From the NCBI RefSeq assembly GCF_013283785.1, contig NZ_JABCPZ010000090.1, positions 1 to 38,646 of the forward strand: 38,646 nt of DNA, given 5' to 3'. The notes beneath the pieces are model-generated. The model saw only the letters and a list, made by a program, of their open reading frames with translations. It did no database searches and had not been told where the DNA came from. The stretch comes from Nonomuraea antri (GTDB lineage: Bacteria > Actinomycetota > Actinomycetes > Streptosporangiales > Streptosporangiaceae). The translations under genes were made by a program, and so were the position numbers. This document shows positions 29,270 to 35,935 of this stretch, piece after piece. The stretch's first letter is position 1. Each line of letters begins with the position of its first letter.

Positions 29270-30568
29270 ATGCGCGCAATTCCGACCGTTGACGACGTGT
29301 CTGGGGGTTTACGCGAGCTCTGTCGCCGTCACCCCGCTCTGTGCTCCATCAGGCCGATCGGCCGTTCCCGGGCGGGGGAACCGCTCGACCTCGTCTCGAT
29401 CGGCGGCGACGGCGGTGGCGGTGGCGGTGGTGCGCGCGGGCACGCGCTCGTCGTCGGCGGCCCGCACGCCAACGAGCCGGCCGGGCTGCTGACCGTGTTG
29501 CGCCTGGCCACGCTGCTGTGCGCGGACCCGGCCAGGCGGGCCGGGCTGACCTGGCACTTCATCGGCTGCCTCGACCCCGACGGCGCCCGGCTGAACGAGG
29601 GCTGGTACGGCGGCCCGTACACCGTCGCACACCACCACCGCCACTTCTACCGGCCCGCCATGGGCCGGCAGCCGGAGTGGACGTTCCCCATCGAGACCGG
29701 GCCGCGCCGCTTCGACCGGCCGCTGCCCGAGACCCTGGCGCTGCGCCGGGTGATCGACGAACTGCGCCCGGTCTTCATGTGCTCGCTGCACAACGCCGAC
29801 TTCGGCGGAGCGTACTTCCAGGTCAGCAGGCGGGTGCCGGGCCTGGCCGCGGAGCTGGCCGCGATCGCCGAGAGCCACGGCGTGCCGCTGGACCTGGCGC
29901 CCATCGACACCGTCGGCTACGCCTCGGCCGGGCCGGGGGTGTCGCTGCTGCCGTCGGCCGACAGGATCGACTTCGCCGAGACGGCGGAACAGGCAGGCGC
30001 GCCCCGCCCGTACGGGGCGTCGAGCTGGCAGTACGCCGACCGCTACGGCACCTTCACGCTCATCGCGGAGGTGCCGCTGTGGGTCAGCCCCGGCTGCGAC
30101 GACCGCTCACCGGCCGGGCTGACCCGCGGCCAGCTGGTGAAGTCGGCCGCGGTGCGGCTGCGCGAGGAGATCGAGCCGCTGGCCTGGCTGCGGGCCGAGA
30201 CCAGGACCAGATGCGTGGCCGACACCCCGTTCCACGCGGCCGTCGACGACACCCTGGCCGTCTCGCGGCTGCTGGTCGCCTCGCTGGAACTGGGGGTCGA
30301 CCAGCGCGAACCGGTCTCGCGGGCGGAGGCGGGCGGCATCAACGACACCGTGCGCAGGATGCCGCTGCGGGCGGCGGCCATGTTCGCCCGGCTGCTGGCC
30401 GCCGAGCCGGAGCTGGCCACGGCCAGGGCCGAGGTGGGCGGGCGGCTGCGGCGGCTGTGCGCGGCGGCCCAGGCGGAGGTGGTGCAGCTGGAGGACCCGA
30501 TCGGGCGCATCACCGCGATCCAGACCCACGCCGTGCTCACCGCCGCCCGCCGCTGCCTGGACCGGTGA
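29270..30568 (+). CDS. M14-type zinc carboxypeptidase-like protein
   Basis: The 432-residue product has the M14 zinc ligands: HxxE in GGPHANEPAG (H66, E69) and a third His in CSLHNADFGG (H174). The candidate general-base Glu is in LIAEVPLWVS (E267). No signal peptide is evident, so it appears cytoplasmic. A Gly run (about 46-54) is encoded by GGTGGC microsatellite repeats. The C-terminal 150 residues are helical and of unknown role. It may process peptides or remove an amide-linked group; the substrate is unknown. ATG 29270 has only a weak ribosome-binding site, and the upstream TTG 29255 is an alternative. Confidence 0.8.
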   Translation: MRAIPTVDDVSGGLRELCRRHPALCSIRPIGRSRAGEPLDLVSIGGDGGGGGGGARGHALVVGGPHANEPAGLLTVLRLATLLCADPARRAGLTWHFIGCLDPDGARLNEGWYGGPYTVAHHHRHFYRPAMGRQPEWTFPIETGPRRFDRPLPETLALRRVIDELRPVFMCSLHNADFGGAYFQVSRRVPGLAAELAAIAESHGVPLDLAPIDTVGYASAGPGVSLLPSADRIDFAETAEQAGAPRPYGASSWQYADRYGTFTLIAEVPLWVSPGCDDRSPAGLTRGQLVKSAAVRLREEIEPLAWLRAETRTRCVADTPFHAAVDDTLAVSRLLVASLELGVDQREPVSRAEAGGINDTVRRMPLRAAAMFARLLAAEPELATARAEVGGRLRRLCAAAQAEVVQLEDPIGRITAIQTHAVLTAARRCLDR

Positions 30569-30585
30569 CCCGACGCGGGGGTCAC
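30565..30585. terminator. Bidirectional hairpin containing both stop codons
   Basis: GTGACCC and GGGTCAC form a perfect 7-bp stem around a 7-nt loop. The TGA of the M14 gene lies in one arm and the stop of the convergent FAD gene in the other. Confidence 0.6.
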
Positions 30586-31829
30586 AGCGGGAAGTTGGCG
30601 CGGAACACGTGGTCGGGGTCGTAGGCGAGCTTCGTCTTGTGCAGCCTGATCAGGCTCTCCTCGTCGAAGGCCGCGGCGGCGCCCTCCCCCGGAGCCAGGA
30701 AGGTGTACGGCTTGCGGCCGCTGACCGGCAGCGACTCGGCCAGCTCACGCTGCCGTCGCCGTACGGGCTCGGCCGGCGGCAGGCCGAACAGGTACAGCGC
30801 GTACGGCTCGGCGATCCGCCCGGCGGCGCTCGCGGTGCCCGGTCGGGCCAGCGCGCCGCCCAGGTGCCGGATCTGCACGCTGAGCAGCGGCTCGATGGGC
30901 GCCGCCAGCAGCGACTCGGCAGGCAGCGCGGTGAGCAGTTCGCCGCGCGAGACGCCCGCGCCGGGCTCGGTCGGCTCGGCGGTGATGGCGCCCAGGTCGG
31001 CCGGGGACATCGGGCCGCGCGAGTCGGAGATGACGCCGCCCACGTCCTCCAGCGGGCGCAGCAGCGCGGCGGCCCGCTCGGGCGTGCCCAGGAAGGTCAC
31101 GTCCACCGCCACCATCGGCGGCGCGCCGGGGAAGTGCAGCAGGTCGAGCCAGAGCGTCAGCTCGTCCGGCGCGGTGGCGGTGATCCGCTGGAAGGCCTCG
31201 ACGACCCGCGCGGCACGCTCCCCCGGCCACAGCACGCGCCCGCCGTACAGGGCGGGGGCCGGGTGCAGGTCGAACTCCACGGCCGTGACCAGGGCGAAGT
31301 TCCCGCCGCCGCCGCGCAGCGCCCAGAACAGGTCCGGGTCGGACGCGGCCGTCACCGTCCTGGCCACGCCTTCGGCGTCGACGATGTCGAAGCTCCTGAC
31401 GCTGTCGCAGGCCAGGCCGTGCCGGCGGCTGAACCACGACAGTCCGCCGCCGAGGGTGTAGCCGACCACGCTGACCACCGGCGAACTGCCGGCCAGGCCG
31501 GTCAGCCCGTACGGCGCGGCGGCCTTGAGCACCTCGCCCCACTGCACGCCGGCGCCGACGCGGACGGTGCGGGCATCAGGGTCGAGGTCGATCCGGTCCA
31601 GCCTGGACGTCCGCAGCAGGACGGCGTTCTCGACGTCGCCGCTGGCCCCGTGGCCACCGGCCTGGACGGCGACCGAGAGCCCGCGGACCCGGGCCTGGCG
31701 GACCACGGCCGCGGCCTCCTGCGCGTCGGCCGGGACGGCGACGGCGGCGGGCCGCTGGTCGACGGCCCGGTTCCAGGGCAGGCGGGCCTGCTCGAAGCCG
31801 TCGTCGCCGGGGGTGAGCAGAAGATTCAC
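30582..31829 (-). CDS. FAD-linked oxidoreductase, berberine-bridge type
   Basis: The 415-residue product has a PCMH/VAO-type FAD domain: PADAQEAAAVVRQARVRGL, then VAVQAGGHGASG with H60 as the probable covalent FAD attachment, and YTLGGGLSWFSRRHGLA. The C-terminal BBE motif is YDPDHVFRANFPL. The second Cys linkage of bicovalent berberine-bridge enzymes is not seen (SSPVVSVVGYTLGGG), so attachment is probably through His alone. It would oxidise sugars, polyphenols or secondary metabolites. GTG 31829 follows GGAGA. A large palindrome containing an Rrf2-type operator lies upstream, shared in motif with the AhpD-like and Rrf2 genes. Confidence 0.9.
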   Translation of the reverse strand: MNLLLTPGDDGFEQARLPWNRAVDQRPAAVAVPADAQEAAAVVRQARVRGLSVAVQAGGHGASGDVENAVLLRTSRLDRIDLDPDARTVRVGAGVQWGEVLKAAAPYGLTGLAGSSPVVSVVGYTLGGGLSWFSRRHGLACDSVRSFDIVDAEGVARTVTAASDPDLFWALRGGGGNFALVTAVEFDLHPAPALYGGRVLWPGERAARVVEAFQRITATAPDELTLWLDLLHFPGAPPMVAVDVTFLGTPERAAALLRPLEDVGGVISDSRGPMSPADLGAITAEPTEPGAGVSRGELLTALPAESLLAAPIEPLLSVQIRHLGGALARPGTASAAGRIAEPYALYLFGLPPAEPVRRRQRELAESLPVSGRKPYTFLAPGEGAAAAFDEESLIRLHKTKLAYDPDHVFRANFPL

Positions 31830-31848
31830 GATGTTCTCCAGAGGGAAG

Positions 31849-31885
31849 CGGCCAAACCTGGATAGGAAATGTCCAGGTTTGGCCG
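31849..31885. promoter_or_regulatory. 37-bp palindrome with Rrf2-type operator
   Basis: CGGCCAAACCTGGA and TCCAGGTTTGGCCG are perfect 14-bp arms around TAGGAAATG. The core CTGGA-N9-TCCAG (31858-31876) matches sites before the AhpD-like and Rrf2 genes. The long stem could also terminate the upstream AhpD-like transcript, so two roles are possible. Confidence 0.7.
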
Positions 31886-31900
31886 AGAAGAAAGGGGCGG

Positions 31901-32347
31901 TCAGGCGCCGGCTTGGCGGCGGGTGGTGACGTTGAGCCGGTTCCAGGCGTTGATCGCGGCGATCGCCATCAGCAGCCCGGCCAGCTCCTGCTCGCCGAAG
32001 TGGTCGGCGGCGGCGTCCCAGACGGCGTCCGGTACCCCGTCCGGGTTGTCGGACAGGCGGGTGGCGGCCTCGGCGAGCGCGAGCGCGGCGCGCTCCTCGT
32101 CGGTGTAGTACGGGGACTCACGCCAGGCGGCCACCGACCACAGCCGCTCGTCGCTCTCCCCCGCCCGCTTGGCGTCGCGAGCGTGCATGTCGACACAGAA
32201 GCCGCACCCGTTGATCTGGCTGACACGCAGCCTGACCAGCTCCAGCGTGCTCTGCGGCACGCCGCTGCCCGCCACCGACTCCTCCAGTGCCAGCAGGGCC
32301 TGGTAGCTGCCGGAGGCCAGCTTGTAGAGGTTCTGCATCCTGGTCAT
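31901..32347 (-). CDS. AhpD-like carboxymuconolactone decarboxylase family protein
   Basis: The 148-residue product has the CMD/AhpD core: LELVRLRVSQINGCGFCVDM with redox CxxC (C48, C51) and H55, then ARDAKRAGESDERLW. AhpD-like proteins reduce peroxides or act as disulfide carriers using that Cys pair. An AGAGG ribosome-binding site precedes ATG 32347. A CTGGA-N9 half-conserved operator lies upstream and the Rrf2 regulator gene lies next, so redox-linked control is likely. Confidence 0.93.
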   Translation of the reverse strand: MTRMQNLYKLASGSYQALLALEESVAGSGVPQSTLELVRLRVSQINGCGFCVDMHARDAKRAGESDERLWSVAAWRESPYYTDEERAALALAEAATRLSDNPDGVPDAVWDAAADHFGEQELAGLLMAIAAINAWNRLNVTTRRQAGA

Positions 32348-32361
32348 CTTTTCGCCTCTTT

Positions 32362-32380
32362 CTGGATAGGAAATAGCAAG
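32362..32380. promoter_or_regulatory. Rrf2-type operator, AhpD-like gene (degenerate right half)
   Basis: CTGGATAGGAAATAGCAAG matches the 31858-31876 site in the first 13 bases. The right half is GCAAG instead of TCCAG. Confidence 0.5.
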
Positions 32381-32398
32381 GATTATTCGGTGAAACGG

Positions 32399-32423
32399 CG
32401 CGCCCTCGCCTGCCGAGGGCGCG
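32399..32423 (-). terminator. Terminator hairpin after the Rrf2 gene
   Basis: CGCGCCCTCG and CGAGGGCGCG form a perfect 10-bp stem with a 5-nt loop, 3 bases after the Rrf2 stop codon on the minus strand. It separates rrf2 from the AhpD-like gene. Confidence 0.7.
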
Positions 32424-32426
32424 TGC

Positions 32427-32912
32427 TCAGGGACGGACGTTGGCGAAGCCGTTCCTCGTGGTCTCGGGGACGTGCGGGAAACGCCGCTCGACCGTCGCCT
32501 TGAGGTCGGCCAGCGTGCGGCCGGCCAGCTCCCTGCGCCAGGCCAGCTCGGCCGAGCGCATGGACTGCGAGATCACGCAGTGGGCGCGATAGTCGACATC
32601 CGGACGGCCGCCGGGGCCTTGCGCGAGGATCTGCTCGCACTTGAAGGCGTCTTCCGGGCCCTCGATGGCGGTCACCACGTCGAGCAGCGTGATCTCCTCC
32701 GGGCTGCGGGCCAGCCTGAACCCGCCGCGGGGACCCGACGTGGACGTCAGGATGCCCGCCCTGGCCAGGGCCTGCAGCTGCTTGTTGAGGTATGCGGCGG
32801 GCAGGTCGTAGAAGGCCGCCAGCTTGCCGGCCGTCACCGCCTCCCCCGGGGTCGCCCAGGAGAGGTTGAGGCAGCTGTGCAGCGCCCATTCCACGCCCTC
32901 GTTCATCCGCAT
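32427..32912 (-). CDS. Rrf2 family transcriptional regulator
   Basis: The 161-residue product has the Rrf2 winged helix: VEWALHSCLNLSW, then LAAFYDLPAAYLNKQLQALA, then GPRGGFRLARSPEEITLLDV. The C-terminal region has only C92 and C112 in the dimer-helix/loop area; C14 is near the N-terminus. The three-Cys cluster of NsrR/IscR is not obvious, so an iron-sulfur cofactor is possible but not assured. Start ATG 32912 or 32906. TATACT (32938-32933) gives a promoter, and an operator lies between it and the start, implying autorepression. Confidence 0.9.
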   Translation of the reverse strand: MRMNEGVEWALHSCLNLSWATPGEAVTAGKLAAFYDLPAAYLNKQLQALARAGILTSTSGPRGGFRLARSPEEITLLDVVTAIEGPEDAFKCEQILAQGPGGRPDVDYRAHCVISQSMRSAELAWRRELAGRTLADLKATVERRFPHVPETTRNGFANVRP

Positions 32913-32915
32913 ATC

Positions 32916-32934
32916 CTGGATATTACATGTCCAG
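32916..32934. promoter_or_regulatory. Rrf2-type operator at its own promoter
   Basis: CTGGA-TATTACATG-TCCAG is a 5-bp inverted repeat with a 9-base spacer, the same architecture as the site before the FAD gene. It lies between the TATACT box and the Rrf2 start codon. Confidence 0.65.
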
Positions 32935-33042
32935 TATAGGAGCCGCAACCCGTGAGCCCGGCCGGTGCAACGGGGGCGTGAGACGAGATCCGCTCGTACG
33001 GGATGGCCGCCGGGCGGAATCTCGCCGTCCGCGTCGGGATCG

Positions 33043-33615
33043 TCAGGCCCGTGCCAGGGTGAAGCCGATGCCCGGGCCCATCCCTCGCCCGTAGGCGAGC
33101 TGGATCAGCAGTTCCACGGCCGGCTCCAGGTAGCGGGCGTTGGCCAGCGGGCCGGCGTCCACGGCGTCGAAGCCGAGTTGTGTGCCCAGCTCCAGCACGG
33201 TCTTCTTGGCGGCCTCGTCGTCGGAGGCCACCGGCAGGAACAGGCCGGCGGTGTCCAGGGTGGCGGCGAACACGGTGTTGAAGGCCTTGACCACCCGGGC
33301 GCCGGGCAGCGTGGCGGCGACCTGCTCACCGGCCGAGGTGGTGTGCCCGACGGTCAGCGACATGAAGTCGGCCGCCAGCGGGTTGGTGACGTCGATCACG
33401 ACCTTGTCTCGCAGGGCGGTCTTGATCTCGGCGTCGAGCTGGGCGACGGCGGGGAACGGCACGGCCAGCACGGTGACGTCCGCCTCCGCGACCTGCGCCG
33501 CGACCTGGTCCGCGGCGGTGGCGGAGTTCGCCGTGGTGACCGTGTGCCCGGCCGTGGCGAGACGGCGCGCGAGGGCGGAGCCGACGTTGCCCTCGCCGAT
33601 GATGCTGATCTTCAT
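33043..33615 (-). CDS. NADPH-dependent F420 reductase-like protein
   Basis: The 190-residue product begins MKISIIGEGNVGSALARRLA, the NADP-binding motif of the F420_oxidored family, followed by VTVLAVPFPAVAQLDAEI, VVIDVTNPLAADFM and VVKAFNTVFA. These proteins either transfer hydride between NADPH and F420 or act as related reductases. Actinomycetes make F420, so the assignment is reasonable, but the exact partner is unproven. ATG 33615 follows GGAAAGG. It is divergent from the MarR gene, with two matching palindromes in the gap. Confidence 0.87.
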   Translation of the reverse strand: MKISIIGEGNVGSALARRLATAGHTVTTANSATAADQVAAQVAEADVTVLAVPFPAVAQLDAEIKTALRDKVVIDVTNPLAADFMSLTVGHTTSAGEQVAATLPGARVVKAFNTVFAATLDTAGLFLPVASDDEAAKKTVLELGTQLGFDAVDAGPLANARYLEPAVELLIQLAYGRGMGPGIGFTLARA

Positions 33616-33680
33616 GGGTGGCCTTTCCGAGATGGGAGGCGCGTCTTCCGAGAGGTGAGGCGCGCCGATGGCACGACACG

Positions 33681-33704
33681 AAATGCGTCGAATTCGACGC
33701 ATTT
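33681..33704. promoter_or_regulatory. MarR operator 1 (24-bp perfect palindrome)
   Basis: The core TGCGTCGAATTCGACGCA, flanked by AAA and TTT, is perfectly self-complementary over 24 bp. The same core recurs at 33725-33750. Confidence 0.8.
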
Positions 33705-33724
33705 GTGCAACGAGGCTGATCGTA

Positions 33725-33750
33725 GAGTTGCGTCGAATTCGACGCAACTC
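33725..33750. promoter_or_regulatory. MarR operator 2 (26-bp perfect palindrome)
   Basis: The core TGCGTCGAATTCGACGCA, flanked by GAGT and ACTC, is self-complementary over 26 bp. Its centre lies 45 bp from that of operator 1. It ends 3 bp before the TAGGCT -10-like box of the MarR gene. Confidence 0.8.
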
Positions 33751-33753
33751 CGG

Positions 33754-33759
33754 TAGGCT
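33754..33759 (+). promoter_or_regulatory. Candidate -10 box of leaderless marR
   Basis: TAGGCT lies 7 nt before the ATG of the MarR gene and just downstream of operator 2. No good -35 box is visible at normal spacing. Confidence 0.4.
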
Positions 33760-33766
33760 CCCCCAC

Positions 33767-34255
33767 ATGAGCGAACCGCGGTGGTTGACCGAGACGCAGA
33801 TGCGCGCCTGGACCGGCTTCCTGGAAACCTCCGGCCTGATCCAGCGCCACGTCGAACGCCAGCTTCGAGACGCCGGCCTCACCATGGTCCAGTACGAGAT
33901 CCTGCACTGGGCCAACGAGTGCGCCCCCCGACGCCGGTGCATCACCGAGCTCGCCGACCTGATGATCACCTCGCGCAGCGGCCTGAGCTACCAGGTGGCC
34001 CAGCTGGAGAAGGCCGGCCTGCTACGCCGCGAAACCGATGCCGACGACGAACGCAGGGCCATGGTCGTCATCACCGAGGACGGCCGGCGACTCCTCGAGA
34101 AGACCGCGCCCGGACACGTGGCAGCGGTCCGCGACGGCCTGATCGACCTCCTGACCGACGAGCAGGTCGCCCAGCTCGCCGACATCATGGACGGCGTGCG
34201 CACCCGGCTGCGTCCCCGGGTGCTGTCGACCGGCTCCCGCAGAAGGGCCACCTGA
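33767..34255 (+). CDS. MarR family transcriptional regulator
   Basis: The 162-residue product has a MarR winged helix: FLETSGLIQRHVERQLRDAG, TMVQYEILHWANE, ITELADLMITSRSGLSYQVA and the wing TDADDERRAMVVITEDGRRL. It most likely binds the two upstream palindromes and controls itself and the divergent F420-reductase-like gene. TAGGCT (33754-33759) lies 7 nt before ATG 33767, so the message may be leaderless. The ligand is unknown, although redox or phenolic compounds are common for this family. Confidence 0.92.
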   Translation: MSEPRWLTETQMRAWTGFLETSGLIQRHVERQLRDAGLTMVQYEILHWANECAPRRRCITELADLMITSRSGLSYQVAQLEKAGLLRRETDADDERRAMVVITEDGRRLLEKTAPGHVAAVRDGLIDLLTDEQVAQLADIMDGVRTRLRPRVLSTGSRRRAT

Positions 34256-34321
34256 TCGGCACGCTGTGTCACCGGATCCCGTTCGGCCTCCGCCGAGCTC
34301 GACCCGCACCGCCACGGGCCC

Positions 34322-35089
34322 TCAACCGCCGGTCTGCGCCGCGATCAGCCGGACCGCCTGGCGGATGACCTCGGCCTGGGCCGGGGCCAGTTCGTCCAGG
34401 AAGGGCTCGACGGCGGCCGGATCCCAGCCGTGGTCGTGCGGCCCGCCCTCGGCGATCAGGTGCTCGCGGCTGTAGTCGGCCAGTTCCCTGGCCAGCGGGC
34501 CGATCCTGGGATCGTCCCGGCCGGCGTCGGTCAGCTCGTCGAGCCTGCGGTAGAAGGCGTGGCCGCGAGCGGCGATCTCGGGGTCGGCGGCCAGGCCGGC
34601 GAACATGGCCGAGGCCCGTTCGCGGTCCGGCGCGGTGGCCATGCTGTCCATCAGCACCAGCAGGTCGCGGTCCCACTCGGCGGCCTTGGACGTGGGCACC
34701 TCGACCTGGCGCAGGAAGGCCAGCAGCTCGGGCGAGGCGGTGTCGTCCGGGCCGAGCGCGCCCGACTCGGCCTGGCTGAGCAGTTCGGCCAGGCGCGCCC
34801 GCCTGAGCTTGATCTCGTGTTCCTGCCTGGCCAGGTCGGCGTCGATCTCCACCAGGATGTCGGCCAGGTCCCTGTCGCGGTCCTCGGCGATCACGTCGCG
34901 GGCCTCGCTCAGGCTCAGGCCCAGCTCCACCAGGCGGCGCACCCGGGCCAGGGCGATGGCGTCGCGCATGCCGTACTCGCGGTAGCCGTTGGCCAGGCGG
35001 GGCGGCTCGGGGAGCACACCCTGGCGGTGGTAGTGGCGTACGGTCCTGGTGGACACGCCGACCAGGGCGGCGAGCTCTCCGATGCGCAT
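34322..35089 (-). CDS. MerR family transcriptional regulator
   Basis: The 255-residue product begins MRIGELAALVGVSTRTVRHY, a MerR helix-turn-helix, with HRQGVLPEPPRLANGYREY as the wing and a coiled-coil dimerisation helix (IEIDADLARQEHEIKLRRAR). The C-terminal 150 residues form a helical effector domain of unknown ligand. It lies 57 bp downstream of the second ABC-2 permease gene on the same strand, so it may be co-transcribed and control the exporter in response to its substrate. TTAACT lies 6 nt before the ATG, so it may also have its own leaderless promoter. Confidence 0.9.
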   Translation of the reverse strand: MRIGELAALVGVSTRTVRHYHRQGVLPEPPRLANGYREYGMRDAIALARVRRLVELGLSLSEARDVIAEDRDRDLADILVEIDADLARQEHEIKLRRARLAELLSQAESGALGPDDTASPELLAFLRQVEVPTSKAAEWDRDLLVLMDSMATAPDRERASAMFAGLAADPEIAARGHAFYRRLDELTDAGRDDPRIGPLARELADYSREHLIAEGGPHDHGWDPAAVEPFLDELAPAQAEVIRQAVRLIAAQTGG

Positions 35090-35146
35090 GCCACCAGTTA
35101 AGACCGTCACCGCCGCGGCCGCGCGACCGGGGCGAGCCCGGTCACG

Positions 35147-35935
35147 TCAGGCGTCGCGGCGGTTCAGCGCCAGCCACCCGGCCAGCAGCGCCGCGCCGGC
35201 CCACCCGGCCGTGACGCCCAGGCCCGCCCACGGGGCCAGCGGCAGCTCGGTGAGCTGGGCGGTGGACTGCACCGTCAGCCCGGCGTTCATCGGGGAGAAC
35301 CGCGACAACCGCCGCTGCCACTCCTCGTCGCCGACGATCAGCATGAGCACCGGCAGGATGTACAGCAGGCCGAGCACCGCGCCCACGGCCGCGGCGGAAT
35401 CGCGCACGACCGCCGCCACGCCCAGGCTGAGCAGGCCGATTAACACGAGATACAGCACCGAGCCGACGGCGGCGCGGACGATCGAGCCGTCCGCGGGCGA
35501 CAGCGGCGGGAACCCGTGCGCGGGCGTGAACCCGTTGCCGGGCAGCAGCGACCGCCCGGCCAGCAGCGAGCCGAGCACGGCCGGGGCGCCCGCGGCCACG
35601 GTCAGCCCGCAGACCAGGACGGCCTTGGCGGCCAGCACCCGGCCCCGGCGCGGCATCGCGGCCAGGGTCACGCGCATCAGGCCGGTGCCGTACTCGGCGG
35701 AGAGCACCGACACCGCCAGCAGCGCCACCGCCACCTGGCCGACGGCCACGCCGCTGAGGCTGAGCTTGGCGACGTCCTGCAGGCAGCCGGTGCGCGGGCA
35801 AGGCAGTTGGGCGGTGGTGTAGTGGCTGACGGCGGCGCTCAGCGACACGGTCAGCACCACGATCGCCACCAGCAGCCAGGCCGGGCCGGGAGTGGTGCGC
35901 AGCTTCGTCCACTCGGCGCGCAGTTCGTGTCTCAC
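35147..35935 (-). CDS. ABC-2 type exporter permease (small)
   Basis: The 262-residue product has about six membrane helices and the ABC-2 permease pattern: LRAEWTKLRTTPGPAWLLV at the start, SAEYGTGLMRVTLAAMPRRG after helix 2, and LAPWAGLGVTAGWAGAALL near the end. GTG 35935 overlaps the stop of the large permease gene (GTGA). The two permeases share the EWTK start and the EY-RG-L-R-TLAA motif, so they probably arose by duplication and form a heterodimer with the upstream ATPase. Confidence 0.9.
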   Translation of the reverse strand: MRHELRAEWTKLRTTPGPAWLLVAIVVLTVSLSAAVSHYTTAQLPCPRTGCLQDVAKLSLSGVAVGQVAVALLAVSVLSAEYGTGLMRVTLAAMPRRGRVLAAKAVLVCGLTVAAGAPAVLGSLLAGRSLLPGNGFTPAHGFPPLSPADGSIVRAAVGSVLYLVLIGLLSLGVAAVVRDSAAAVGAVLGLLYILPVLMLIVGDEEWQRRLSRFSPMNAGLTVQSTAQLTELPLAPWAGLGVTAGWAGAALLAGWLALNRRDA

